From AB-629-J13 sp964518835 (GTDB taxonomy: Bacteria; Fidelibacterota; Marinisomatia; Marinisomatales; AB-629-J13): a DNA stretch of 51,344 bases. Shown here piece after piece: positions 15,672-24,876 of this stretch. The position numbers and the translations under genes are program-made. How positions within the stretch are numbered: position 1 is the first letter of the stretch; the number at the start of each line of letters is the position of its first letter. The stretch lies in contig CAZFKU010000005.1 in NCBI GenBank assembly GCA_964518835.1, positions 1 to 51,344 on the forward strand. Reading direction: 5' to 3'. Below the pieces are notes generated by a model. It saw nothing but the letters and a program-made list of their open reading frames with translations. It was not told the origin of the DNA and did no database searches.

Positions 15672-17270
15672 ATGAGTTTAGACGGTCAAAATATTGATGG
15701 GTTTTCAACGGCATTATCGGGATTAAATGCACAACAAGCCAAACTTGAAATGGTTGGAAATAATATTGCTAATATCAACACAATTGGATTCAAATCAACA
15801 CGTATGACATTTGCAGAACAATTCGGATCAACCATAGGGATCTCTTTTACTCCGTTCAAACAAGGTGGATTTCAATCTACCGGAAATGTTACAGACCTTG
15901 GGATTAAGGGAAGTGCATTTTTTGTCCTTGAAAAAAATGATGAACTATTTTTTACCAGAGACGGTAGTTTTTCTTTTGATAAAGATGGTGTATTTGTAAA
16001 TGGACAAGGATATTCTGTTCAGGGGTGGGCGATCAATCCCAAAGATAATACCAAAAAAAGTAATGATCTTGGAGATATCATCATTGACCGCAATTTATTA
16101 TCGGATGCTCAAGCTACCAAAAATATCCATTTAACCGGCAATCTTAATGCAGGTTTGAAACCGGAGAATGAAGTGTGGTCAAATGTAAGTCCATTAACTG
16201 TCAGGGAAGAGGGCATAGAATCATTAGCAGTTGAAGAATCGGAATTAAACGACTTGAATCAAACTGCTTCTTCTTTTCAGTCAGGTGAGACAATTCACAT
16301 TTCTGGTACGAACAGAGAAGGAAACGAAGTTGGATCCTCCTTTATATTTGGTGATGTTTATGATGGTACGACCATTGGAGATCTTGTGGAAAAAATAAAT
16401 GGCATATTTGGGAATGATTCCACCGTTCAATTATTGGAAGGAAAAATAGTTCTCACCGATATAGAACCCGGTGAAAGCAATTCATCAATAAATATAGTCT
16501 CGGATGAACAAAACACAGGAGAAATTGAATTTCCGGGATTTGCAAATATTACATCCGGATATACACCAAAAGTCACAACATCAATGGTTATTTATGATTC
16601 CCTTGGTAAAGCTCATGAATTAACGGTACAATACGAAAAAACGGTCAACACCGGTGAATGGAAAGTAATGATTGAAGCGAATGGTTCAGAAACAGTCTTA
16701 AGCGGTGGATCAGGCATTCTGACTTTTGATGAGAATGGACGTTACCTCAATTTCGAATTTATTGATGAATCATCTGAATTTGTATTGGATCCGGGAAATA
16801 ACACCCCACAATTAAATATTAATTTCAATATGGATTCTCATGAAGGATTTTCCGGAATAACCCAATTTGATTCTGTGTCGAATCTATCCCTGAGATCCCA
16901 GGATGGGAATCAGGCAGGTGCTCTCACGGGGTTTAATGTTGATGAAAGTGGAATCATAAAAGGAATTTTCACTAATGGAAAAGTTTTAGATTTAGCTCAA
17001 ATTGGTACAACTACATTCCAAAATGACAACGGTTTGAGAAAAGTAGGCGGAAGTTTATTCATGGAAACGAAGGAGAGTGGACCATCGGATGTGAAAATTC
17101 CCGATGAAAATGCTTCTTCAATTGAATCCGGAGTTTTGGAAATGTCCAATGTGGATTTGGCAAATCAATTTACTCAAATGATCGAAGCTCAAAGAGGATT
17201 TCAGGCAACATCTAGAGTGGTAACGACTTTAAATGAAGTCATGAATGAAGCTTCAAGATTAAAAGGATAA
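15672..17270 (+). CDS. flgE: Flagellar hook protein FlgE
   Basis: Main structural subunit of the hook. It has 532 residues from the ATG at 15672, chosen because GGAGAG lies just upstream at 15662-15667. An in-frame TTG at 15660 would place the ribosome site inside the gene. The N-terminal rod/hook motif is STALSGLNAQQAKLEMVGNN followed by IANINTIGFKSTRMTFAEQF. Central D-domains follow (e.g. VTTSMVIYDSLGKAHELTVQYEK). The C-terminal helix is ESGVLEMSNVDLANQFTQMIEAQRGFQATSRVVTTLNEVM. It is larger than enteric FlgE (~400), fitting an extended outer domain. Confidence 0.97.
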   Translation: MSLDGQNIDGFSTALSGLNAQQAKLEMVGNNIANINTIGFKSTRMTFAEQFGSTIGISFTPFKQGGFQSTGNVTDLGIKGSAFFVLEKNDELFFTRDGSFSFDKDGVFVNGQGYSVQGWAINPKDNTKKSNDLGDIIIDRNLLSDAQATKNIHLTGNLNAGLKPENEVWSNVSPLTVREEGIESLAVEESELNDLNQTASSFQSGETIHISGTNREGNEVGSSFIFGDVYDGTTIGDLVEKINGIFGNDSTVQLLEGKIVLTDIEPGESNSSINIVSDEQNTGEIEFPGFANITSGYTPKVTTSMVIYDSLGKAHELTVQYEKTVNTGEWKVMIEANGSETVLSGGSGILTFDENGRYLNFEFIDESSEFVLDPGNNTPQLNINFNMDSHEGFSGITQFDSVSNLSLRSQDGNQAGALTGFNVDESGIIKGIFTNGKVLDLAQIGTTTFQNDNGLRKVGGSLFMETKESGPSDVKIPDENASSIESGVLEMSNVDLANQFTQMIEAQRGFQATSRVVTTLNEVMNEASRLKG

Positions 17271-17302
17271 CACATTTCATAAATCAATAATCAATAAAAA
17301 TT

Positions 17303-18286
17303 ATGACAACATTATTATCACAAGAAGAAATTGATGCTTTATTAACCGATGTTTCCGGGGAAAGCGGAACTCACCCCCAAAGCGAAGATTCAAAGAGAAA
17401 AATATGGATGTATGATTTTAAACAGCCGAATTTGGTTCATAAAGATCAAATAAGAATATTAGAAAGTCTCCATGACAAATTAGTGAAAAACCTCAGTGTA
17501 TATTTGTCTGAACAATTACGAATGATCGTTGATTTGAAACTGGTAACGGTTGACCAAGTTCTATATGGTGATTATGTGAGGTCCATAACTTCACCGGGAG
17601 CACTTTATGTAGGGAAATTAGAAAATCCCGATTCACAGTTTATTTTTGAGATCAGTCCGCAATTAGTCATCTTTATCGTAGAAAGGTTGTTAGGTGGAAA
17701 AGGGAGTTTTTTACCGAATTCCCGTCCGATTTCAGTAGTTGAAAAACGAATCATGAATCGTTTGTTACAAAAATTATCGAGTGAAATCAAATCAACCTGG
17801 CAGCCATTAAAAAAAATTAACTGTTCCATAAACAGATTTGAGCATGATCCGGAATTTGTGCAGATCATCCCTGCATCAGAACCGGCGATCATCGTTTCGA
17901 TTGAAACAAAGGTGAAAGGCAACTCAACGCTTATGAATTTGTGTTATCCCTATCAGTGGATCACTTCCTTGTTATCGTCCTTAGATATTAAAGATCAATT
18001 TCTGATGGGTGAAAAGGAACAGACTAGTACGGGTTCAAAAACGGTAGCAGAAAACCTTAATCAGACCTCTATGCTGTTGCAGGCTGTTTTAGGAAAAGTC
18101 AATATATCCGTTAATGATTTTATAAATCTTGAATGTGATGACGTATTGACTCTCGATACCCGTATTCATCAGGATATACCCATTATTGTGAATAAAAAGA
18201 AACTATTTTCAGCAACAGTGGGACAATATCAACAAAGATATTCGTGTCAAATAAATTCAATTACTACAGGAGCAGAAAATGAGTGA
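17303..18286 (+). CDS. fliM: Flagellar motor switch protein FliM
   Basis: C-ring protein that receives phosphorylated CheY. It has 327 residues. The N-terminal CheY-binding peptide is intact (LLSQEEIDALLTDVSG). The CheC-like middle domain has RSITSPGALYVGKLENPDSQ and VIFIVERLLGGKGSF. The C-terminal SpoA domain closes the protein (INVNDFINLECDDVLTLDTRIHQDI pattern around 268-295). The last eight bases overlap the fliN start. No motAB or fliL lies between flgE and fliM, unlike many related operons. The preserved N-terminal peptide argues that the motor is controlled by chemotaxis, although no che gene is visible here. Confidence 0.96.
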   Translation: MTTLLSQEEIDALLTDVSGESGTHPQSEDSKRKIWMYDFKQPNLVHKDQIRILESLHDKLVKNLSVYLSEQLRMIVDLKLVTVDQVLYGDYVRSITSPGALYVGKLENPDSQFIFEISPQLVIFIVERLLGGKGSFLPNSRPISVVEKRIMNRLLQKLSSEIKSTWQPLKKINCSINRFEHDPEFVQIIPASEPAIIVSIETKVKGNSTLMNLCYPYQWITSLLSSLDIKDQFLMGEKEQTSTGSKTVAENLNQTSMLLQAVLGKVNISVNDFINLECDDVLTLDTRIHQDIPIIVNKKKLFSATVGQYQQRYSCQINSITTGAENE

Positions 18287-19145
18287 CATAGATAAAAGTC
18301 AATTGGGTTCATGGTTGGAAGAAAATCGTGATTCCTTATTAAATAATATTAAAGAAACCTTTAACCAAAAGAAGGTTGAATTAGATTCTATACAGTCTGA
18401 TGACCAAAACTTGGCAGATCAGGCAAATACTGAAGAATTTCCCCGGGTGGGAATTCAATTCTCCTCTTCACATGATTCCTCTCACCTGCAGCATTTAATC
18501 ACATTGGATCCCGAATCGGCATTGAATCTATATTCATGGATGAGTGGTGAAAAAACAAAAGATTCTCTTGATGAAGAACAGTGGAACAAATTCCGGGAGG
18601 GTATGGAACAATTTCTCCTGAATGTTTCTGAATCAGTTGAGGATGAATCCATGAAGTTCACCGTTAAAAATCTCACAGTGTCGCAATTTGCTTCAGGGGA
18701 TGATATTTCAAAATTTCTTCCACTAGAAAGCGGAATAATAACGTCACATACATTCACATTAGGGAAAGATACCATTTCTGCGAATCAGTATTCATGGAGT
18801 AAAAGTACCTCCGACGACGATTTTGTTGATGTATCCAATGCTGAATTTGACAGTTTTTCACCGGAAGATGAAGGTAGCGGTTCCCCGAGAAATATTGATA
18901 TACTTTTGGATGTGGAATTAGAAGTTCTGGTTGAATTGGGTCGTAAATCTATGAAAATACAGGATGTTCTGAAACTGAGTAAAGGGTCTTTAATAGAGTT
19001 AAATAAATCCGCCGGAGAACCACTGACTATCTTTGTGAATAACCGGAAACTTGCTGAGGGTGAAGTTGTCGTAGTGGATGATAATTTCGGGATTCGCATA
19101 ACCAAACTTGCCTCACCAAAAGAAAGAATAAAAAGCCTGGGATGA
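18279..19145 (+). CDS. fliN: Flagellar motor switch protein FliN, long FliY-like form
   Basis: C-ring protein that makes the lower ring with FliM and docks FliH. It has 288 residues, more than twice the ~100-130 of ordinary FliN. The C-terminal SpoA domain (about 203-280) is canonical: NIDILLDVELEVLVELGRKSM, VLKLSKGSLIELNKSAGEPL and IFVNNRKLAEGEVVVVDDNF. The N-terminal ~200 residues include LITLDPESALNLYSWMSGEK...DEEQWNKFREGMEQFLLNVSES. This has the layout of a CheC/FliY domain but lacks the E-x2-N phosphatase motif (Glu seems to replace Asn). It is probably a structural remnant. Overlaps with fliM and fliO suggest coupled translation. Confidence 0.92.
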   Translation: MSDIDKSQLGSWLEENRDSLLNNIKETFNQKKVELDSIQSDDQNLADQANTEEFPRVGIQFSSSHDSSHLQHLITLDPESALNLYSWMSGEKTKDSLDEEQWNKFREGMEQFLLNVSESVEDESMKFTVKNLTVSQFASGDDISKFLPLESGIITSHTFTLGKDTISANQYSWSKSTSDDDFVDVSNAEFDSFSPEDEGSGSPRNIDILLDVELEVLVELGRKSMKIQDVLKLSKGSLIELNKSAGEPLTIFVNNRKLAEGEVVVVDDNFGIRITKLASPKERIKSLG

Positions 19146-19642
19146 TCAACCCCAATCGATTCTTTGGACATCGTCAGGGGAAATCATCCAACCGGTTAAC
19201 TGCAGTACTTGCAGTCGTTTCCTTACTCATATTAATCTTATTTTTTTTATTTCCGGGTGAAAGTACAACTGATGGTGTAGTCCCGGTTCATTCGGAAAAT
19301 AGTGGTGAAGCTGTCCCGTTCAAATCAAACTACTCCCACTATTTTCTAAGAACATTGGGTATAACCGGTCTTATTATCATTATAATTCTGGTCGGGTTTA
19401 AATGGTATAAAAATAAGTTCTCTATTGAAGGCGATTATTTTTCAATGGAGGTTTTAGGTAAACAACATATCAGTCCGAAACAATATTTGATGATGGTCCG
19501 AATTGAGGGAAGAAAACTGCTCATGGGAGTCACGGAACAGTCAATTAATCTGGTGAAAGAATTTGTGGAAGAGAGCTCTGACGGAATAATTACAGATAAT
19601 AAAACTCCCCTCGATTCGCCGGATCCATTAACAGAAAATTGA
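19142..19642 (+). CDS. fliO: Flagellar biosynthesis protein FliO
   Basis: Membrane chaperone for assembly of the FliP pore. It has 166 residues. A hydrophobic segment is at about 20-38 (LTAVLAVVSLLILILFFLFP) and a second at about 65-82 (LGITGLIIIIILVGFKW). The small cytoplasmic domain has the FliO pattern (YFSMEVLGKQHISPKQYLMMVRIEGRKLLMGVTEQSINLV). The two hydrophobic stretches may be a cleaved or retained signal plus the anchor. It overlaps the fliN stop by four bases and precedes fliP by 13. Confidence 0.9.
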   Translation: MINPNRFFGHRQGKSSNRLTAVLAVVSLLILILFFLFPGESTTDGVVPVHSENSGEAVPFKSNYSHYFLRTLGITGLIIIIILVGFKWYKNKFSIEGDYFSMEVLGKQHISPKQYLMMVRIEGRKLLMGVTEQSINLVKEFVEESSDGIITDNKTPLDSPDPLTEN

Positions 19643-19655
19643 ATTCTATACAATC

Positions 19656-20408
19656 ATGAAGTTTATTTCTATTAACAAAGCAAGTCGCTTTTTGGTGATA
19701 TTAGTTCTTCCTGCTGTCTCATTAGGTCAAAATATTCTTCCTAAAATAACCATGGGATTAGAAGAAGCGTCCGGACCGTCTGATTTTGTCATGACAATGC
19801 AGATTGTTTTCCTAATCACAATTTTATCATTGGCCCCTTCCATTCTCATTATGATGACCTCTTTTACCCGTCTTGTGGTTGTATTTCATTTTTTACGATC
19901 GGCTCTGGCTACCCAGACCGTTCCCTCCAATCAAATCCTGATCGGTTTAGCATTGTTTATATCCGTTTTTATCATGAAACCTGTGATCACAGAAATTAAC
20001 GATAAAGCTCTCCAACCTTATTTAAATGAAGAGATTACTCAAAAAGAAGCTTTAGAAATTGCAACGGTTCCAATTAAATCGTTTATGTTGGATCAAACCA
20101 GGGAGAAGGATATTGGTCTTTTCATTCAACTTCGGCAGACAGGTAAACCCGCTTCATTGGAAGAATTATCAATATTTACACTCATTCCTGCATTTATCAT
20201 CAGTGAATTAAAAACCGCATTCCAAATTGGATTTTTACTCTATTTACCCATGCTTGCTATTGATATGGTCGTCTCCAGCGTTTTACTTTCCATGGGAATG
20301 ATGATGCTGCCTCCGATCATGATTTCCCTGCCGTTTAAACTGCTTTTATTTGTTCTGGTTGACGGTTGGTATCTTGTGGTTGAATCATTAGTGAAAGGTT
20401 TTGCCTGA
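19656..20408 (+). CDS. fliP: Flagellar export gate protein FliP
   Basis: Core subunit of the FliPQR export gate in the inner membrane. It has 250 residues. The N-terminus looks like a cleavable signal (RFLVILVLPAVSLGQ), as is known for FliP. The conserved core includes LAPSILIMMTSFTRLVVVFHFLR, ATQTVPSNQILIGLALFISVFIM, FTLIPAFIISELKTAFQIGF, LPMLAIDMVVSSVLLSMGMM and LPPIMISLPFKLLLFVLVDGW. The stop overlaps the fliQ start (TGATG). Confidence 0.98.
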   Translation: MKFISINKASRFLVILVLPAVSLGQNILPKITMGLEEASGPSDFVMTMQIVFLITILSLAPSILIMMTSFTRLVVVFHFLRSALATQTVPSNQILIGLALFISVFIMKPVITEINDKALQPYLNEEITQKEALEIATVPIKSFMLDQTREKDIGLFIQLRQTGKPASLEELSIFTLIPAFIISELKTAFQIGFLLYLPMLAIDMVVSSVLLSMGMMMLPPIMISLPFKLLLFVLVDGWYLVVESLVKGFA

Positions 20409-20677
20409 TGACACCGGATTTTGTTATTTATGTCAGTAGAGAAACCCTTATTACGGTTTTGTACATTGCGACTCCTCTTTTAGGTACAACTCTTCTAGTG
20501 GGATTAGCAGTCGGGATTTTTCAGGCGGTTACTTCCATTCATGAAATGACCCTGACCTTTATTCCTAAAATGGCCGTCGTTGGAATTGTCCTGCTCATTT
20601 TAACTCCATGGTTTCTGGAAGTATTGATACAATTTACCCAGGAAATTATGTATCAGATTCCCCTCATGTCTCACTAG
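20408..20677 (+). CDS. fliQ: Flagellar export gate protein FliQ
   Basis: Small gate subunit, 89 residues with two membrane helices (about 14-40 and 52-77). Family motifs are GLAVGIFQAVTSIHEMTLTFIPK and VVGIVLLILTPWFLEVLIQFTQEI. Translation is probably coupled to fliP through the TGATG overlap. Eighty-seven bases separate it from the chosen fliR start, one of the few gaps in this part of the operon. A 22-codon frame there (20688-20756) is not convincing. Confidence 0.97.
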   Translation: MTPDFVIYVSRETLITVLYIATPLLGTTLLVGLAVGIFQAVTSIHEMTLTFIPKMAVVGIVLLILTPWFLEVLIQFTQEIMYQIPLMSH

Positions 20678-20764
20678 AGTTGGAAATATGATTAACGTAT
20701 TTCGAATTTCATTGGGTTTTACCGTATTTCAAAACAACCAATATTTTAATGATTGAGGCGGGAA

Positions 20765-21562
20765 GTGCCGTCATTTTTTGAATTTGCAGACAACTTGCAG
20801 GTTTACATCCCGGGATATATGCTTGTATTTACCCGAATTTCTGCAATGCTGATGACCCTGCCAATTTTCAGTTATCCCATGATTTCCGGACGAACCAGGA
20901 TCATGTTCGCATTCATTCTGACGGTCATCATTGGATCAGTCCTAACCATGGATACTGTGCCCCCTGTAACTAATCTTTGGCTGTTAACAGGTTTAATGGC
21001 AAGGGAAGTGGTGATTGGGATGATCATCGGGTTTGGAGGACGATTGATATTTGAGGGATTTTCTATTGCCGGAGGAATAGTTGGACTACAAATGGGAATG
21101 GGAATCGTCAATGTCATGGATCCAACCAGTCGGGAACAGATCCCAATTATTACACAATTTTGGCTTCCAATTATGGTCCTGTTCCTGCTTTTAATGAATG
21201 GTCATCATTTTTTTATTGAAACAATATTCGGCAATTTTCAAATGATTCCCTTAGGTATGGGAGACTTATCTTCAAATGCAGGAGAATCAATAATTCGGGG
21301 AGGAACAAGGATTTATGAAATCGGGGTTCGATTTGCGGCTCCTTCTATTGCTTTTTTATTATTGATCGATGCAGGAGTCGGTTTTATGGCACGCACCATG
21401 CCTCAACTGAATGTATTTTTTATAACCCTGCCGTTAAAAATATTATCGGGACTGATCATGTTGATAATTTCTTTAAATATCTTCCAAATGCTCTTTGATT
21501 CAGTTTACGAGGATATCATAGATTATACCGGAATTCTCATTCGTCAATTATCAGGGGTTTAA
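20765..21562 (+). CDS. fliR: Flagellar export gate protein FliR
   Basis: Gate subunit that completes the FliPQR helix. It has 265 residues from the GTG at 20765, favoured because GAGG lies six bases ahead. A TTG at 20753 would add four residues but has no ribosome site. About six membrane helices are present. Motifs are YMLVFTRISAMLMTLPIFSY, GLMAREVVIGMIIGFGGRLIFEG, MGMGIVNVMDPTSREQIPII and FAAPSIAFLLLIDAGVGFMARTMPQLNVFFITLPLKI. The stop abuts the flhB ATG directly. Confidence 0.95.
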   Translation: MPSFFEFADNLQVYIPGYMLVFTRISAMLMTLPIFSYPMISGRTRIMFAFILTVIIGSVLTMDTVPPVTNLWLLTGLMAREVVIGMIIGFGGRLIFEGFSIAGGIVGLQMGMGIVNVMDPTSREQIPIITQFWLPIMVLFLLLMNGHHFFIETIFGNFQMIPLGMGDLSSNAGESIIRGGTRIYEIGVRFAAPSIAFLLLIDAGVGFMARTMPQLNVFFITLPLKILSGLIMLIISLNIFQMLFDSVYEDIIDYTGILIRQLSGV

Positions 21563-22660
21563 ATGCCGGGTCAGGATAAGCACAGCCGTACTGAAGCTCC
21601 AACTCCGAAAAAAAGGAAAAAGGAACGGGAAAAGGGTAATGTTGCCCGCAGCATGGACGTTAATTCAGTGGTGGTATTGCTCGCAGGTATTTTAGTCATA
21701 AAGTTTATGGGGAAGGATCTTTTAAATGGAATTTCACAATTTACGGCCGGGATCTATACAACACTGATGACTATACATTTAACACCAGAATCGACTAGTC
21801 AATATGCGCAAAATGGAATCTGGTATTTCTTTAGCATTTTAAGTCCAATATTGGGTGTGATAATGATAATGGGGCTTGCCAGCAATTTTGGACAGGTTGG
21901 GTTTTTATTATCACAAAAAGCAATTATCCCAAAATTTAGTAAAATTAATCCACTGAAGGGAGTAAAACGTATTTTTTCAGCAAAATCAATCGTGGAGCTG
22001 GTTAAAGGAATTTTTAAAATAACCATCATTTGTATCATTGGATACGGTGTGATCAAGAGTCATATTTATGATTTTTATTCCATGTCCATCATGACACCAG
22101 CGGCGGTTTTGAGTTTTATTGCAGGAGTGTTATTTGAATTAAGTATCAAAATTGCTATTGTATTGATTTTCCTTGCTGCGGCAGATTATGCCTGGCAGAA
22201 TTATGACTATGAAAAAAATATTAAAATGACCAAACAAGAAGTGAAAGAAGAACAGACACAGGAAAGAGGGAATCCTGAGGTGAAAGGACGTATCAAGTCA
22301 CTGCAAAGGCAGTTAAGCAGAACTCGAATGATGAATGCGGTTCCTGATGCAACTGTCGTCGTGACAAACCCCACCCATATTGCCGTAGCCCTTCGCTATG
22401 TAACCAGCGAACCCTCCGATGCACCGAAAGTTGTTGCCAAAGGCCAGCGAAAAACTGCTGAAAGAATTAAGCTATTAGCCAGTGAAAATGATATCCCGGT
22501 TATTGAAGATAAACCTTTGGCACGAACTTTGTTTCAAACATTAGAAGTTGGAATGGAAATTCCGCCAATATTTTATCAAGCGGTGGCAGAAATATTAGCA
22601 AAAGTTTTCAAGATGCAGCAAAAAAATCCATATTTAAACAATACAATAGCTCATGGCTGA
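21563..22660 (+). CDS. flhB: Flagellar export gate and specificity switch protein FlhB
   Basis: Controls the switch from rod/hook to filament export. It has 365 residues. The N-terminal polar stretch (RTEAPTPKKRKKEREKGNVARS) is typical. Four membrane helices follow (about 33-50, 88-108, 150-170, 185-210). The cytoplasmic domain keeps the self-cleavage motif NPTH at 269-272 within VVVTNPTHIAVALRY. The partner switch signal from FliK is in the same operon. It overlaps the flhA start by eight bases. Confidence 0.97.
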   Translation: MPGQDKHSRTEAPTPKKRKKEREKGNVARSMDVNSVVVLLAGILVIKFMGKDLLNGISQFTAGIYTTLMTIHLTPESTSQYAQNGIWYFFSILSPILGVIMIMGLASNFGQVGFLLSQKAIIPKFSKINPLKGVKRIFSAKSIVELVKGIFKITIICIIGYGVIKSHIYDFYSMSIMTPAAVLSFIAGVLFELSIKIAIVLIFLAAADYAWQNYDYEKNIKMTKQEVKEEQTQERGNPEVKGRIKSLQRQLSRTRMMNAVPDATVVVTNPTHIAVALRYVTSEPSDAPKVVAKGQRKTAERIKLLASENDIPVIEDKPLARTLFQTLEVGMEIPPIFYQAVAEILAKVFKMQQKNPYLNNTIAHG

Positions 22661-24722
22661 AAATAAAAAATCAAGATTTGCCTCTATTTTAGGCTCAAAC
22701 AGCAGTACGATGCTTGCGGTTGCTGTCATGTTGATTCTGGGAGTTATGCTCCTTCCAATGCCTACGTTTCTCATAGATGTGTTTCTTGTCATGAATATCA
22801 CCGGTGCATTAGTCATTATCTTTGTTGCCATGTATGTGTTACGTCCTTTGGATTTTTCCGTATTTCCGGGATTATTATTAATCGTTACCCTGTTCAGATT
22901 ATCTTTGAATGTTGCCACAACACGATTGATTCTGGGAGACGCTTATGCAGGAGAAATTATTGCATCCTTTGGAAATTTTGTCGTTGGAGGAAATTATATT
23001 GTTGGTGCAGTAATATTTCTGATTTTAGTCATTATTAATTTTGTCGTCATTACAAAAGGTGCTACCCGAATTGCTGAAGTATCCGCACGGTTTACCCTGG
23101 ATGCAATGCCGGGGAAACAGATGGCGATTGATGCTGATTTGAATGCGGGACTTATTGATGATAACCAGGCAAGAGAACGAAGGGAAATGATTGCCAGGGA
23201 AGCTGATTTTTATGGCTCTATGGACGGTGCCAGTAAATTTGTCAGGGGAGATGCAGTTGCAGGAATTCTCATGACACTCATCAATATCATTGGTGGGTTA
23301 GCCATTGGAACACTCCAACTTGGAATGATGCTTGGAGAAGCTGCCTCAACCTATACACTTTTAACAATTGGTGACGGATTGGTAGCTCAGATCCCGGCAC
23401 TGATCATTTCGACCGCCGCAGGAATTATTGTCACCCGAGCGACAAGCGAATCGGATTTTGCAGCCGATATTCAATCTCAAGTGACTAAACAACCCAAAGC
23501 GGTGCTGGTTAGTTCCGGAGTTTTAGTTGTCATCGGTTTAATGCCGGGTATGCCATTTTTACCTTTTGCAATCATGGCAGGAATTTTAGGCATTGTGGGG
23601 GTTTTGGCTTCTAAAGCTAAATCTGAGGAGCAAACATTGGTCGAACCGGAAGATGAAGCAGTCATTGAAGATGAAAAAATTGAATCATTTTTACATCCAG
23701 ATCCATTTGAGATTGAGATTGGATATGGTTTGATTCCTTTGGTAGATGTCAATCAGGGAGGAAATCTGCTTGATCGAATTTCAACCATTCGTAAGAGTTT
23801 AGCAATTGAATTGGGGATTGTTGTTCCCCCCATTCGTATTCGTGATAATATTCAATTGGGATCCAGTGAATATATCTTCAAAATCCATGATGTTGAGGTT
23901 GTGAAAGGTGAAGTAATGCTGGATTATTTTCTTGCACTAAATCCTGATGATAGCATTGACCTTGTGGGAGTCGATACGAAGGAACCAACTTTTGGGTTGC
24001 CTGCCCGATGGATATCATCTGACCAGAAAGAACGAGCAGAAGCTGCCGGACTCACCGTTGTTGAACCACCAGCTGTCATCGCAACACATTTGATGGAAGT
24101 ACTGAAAGGAAATGCATGGAAACTTTTTGATAGGCAGGAAACTCAGCGGATGCTGGATCATCTGAAAGAGACCCACAGCGCAGTAGTTGAGGGATTGGTT
24201 CCTGACTTGCTACCGCTGGGAATTGTAACTCAGGTCTTAAAAAATTTATTGAAAGAAAAAATTCCTGTGAGAAATTTAGTGATTATTCTGGAAACACTGG
24301 CAGATTATGCCGCAGTGACAAAGGATGCAGATACCTTAACAGAATATGTTCGAATTTCAATGGCAGATACCATCACCAATGTATTTAAAAACGGGAAAAC
24401 TGATATTTCTGTCACCACCTTTGACTCCCGATTAGAAGACCAAATTATGGAAGTAATAAAAGAAGGAAAAGGAAATTCACGTAATTTAGGATTAACACCG
24501 GAACAGGTTACTACTTTATTCAAATCAATCGGGAGAAATATAGAAAAAATGGTTTTGGATAACCGCCGGCCTGCCATCTTAGTATCTCCTCAAATCAGAC
24601 GTTATGTACGATCCTTTATTGAACCTGTTCTCCCAGATGTGTCCGTTTTATCATTTTCTGAATTAACATCAGACACTAACCTGAATACGGTAGGTTCAAT
24701 CAATTATCCTAGTGAATCCTGA
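22653..24722 (+). CDS. flhA: Flagellar export gate protein FlhA
   Basis: Nonameric export gate protein that uses ion flow and receives chaperone-substrate complexes. It has 689 residues. The N-terminal half has about eight membrane helices with the highly conserved cytoplasmic loop (RIAEVSARFTLDAMPGKQMA...DADLNAGLIDDNQARERREM...EADFYGSMDGASKFVRGDA). The cytoplasmic C-terminal domain starts near 335 and includes PVRNLVIILETLADYA and VRRYVRSF-like elements. All main family motifs appear intact. flhF normally follows but is absent; flhG is next after 154 bases. Confidence 0.98.
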   Translation: MAENKKSRFASILGSNSSTMLAVAVMLILGVMLLPMPTFLIDVFLVMNITGALVIIFVAMYVLRPLDFSVFPGLLLIVTLFRLSLNVATTRLILGDAYAGEIIASFGNFVVGGNYIVGAVIFLILVIINFVVITKGATRIAEVSARFTLDAMPGKQMAIDADLNAGLIDDNQARERREMIAREADFYGSMDGASKFVRGDAVAGILMTLINIIGGLAIGTLQLGMMLGEAASTYTLLTIGDGLVAQIPALIISTAAGIIVTRATSESDFAADIQSQVTKQPKAVLVSSGVLVVIGLMPGMPFLPFAIMAGILGIVGVLASKAKSEEQTLVEPEDEAVIEDEKIESFLHPDPFEIEIGYGLIPLVDVNQGGNLLDRISTIRKSLAIELGIVVPPIRIRDNIQLGSSEYIFKIHDVEVVKGEVMLDYFLALNPDDSIDLVGVDTKEPTFGLPARWISSDQKERAEAAGLTVVEPPAVIATHLMEVLKGNAWKLFDRQETQRMLDHLKETHSAVVEGLVPDLLPLGIVTQVLKNLLKEKIPVRNLVIILETLADYAAVTKDADTLTEYVRISMADTITNVFKNGKTDISVTTFDSRLEDQIMEVIKEGKGNSRNLGLTPEQVTTLFKSIGRNIEKMVLDNRRPAILVSPQIRRYVRSFIEPVLPDVSVLSFSELTSDTNLNTVGSINYPSES

Positions 24723-24876
24723 AACATATTGTGGTAAATTGGAAATAATAGTTTTAAGTTCAAACAGTGAGATTTCAGATTTACATTTGAATTGTTTTAT
24801 TGGTCAAAAAAATGGATAGCAGACATCCCAGTAACCAAGAATCGAACCCAGATAGAACCAGCGGAGATTCTCAATA

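Noticed and set aside
20688..20756. 22-codon frame between fliQ and fliR with GGAAA ahead of its ATG
   Set aside because: No recognisable sequence, overlaps the region upstream of the fliR GTG, and the gap is equally well explained as untranslated leader.
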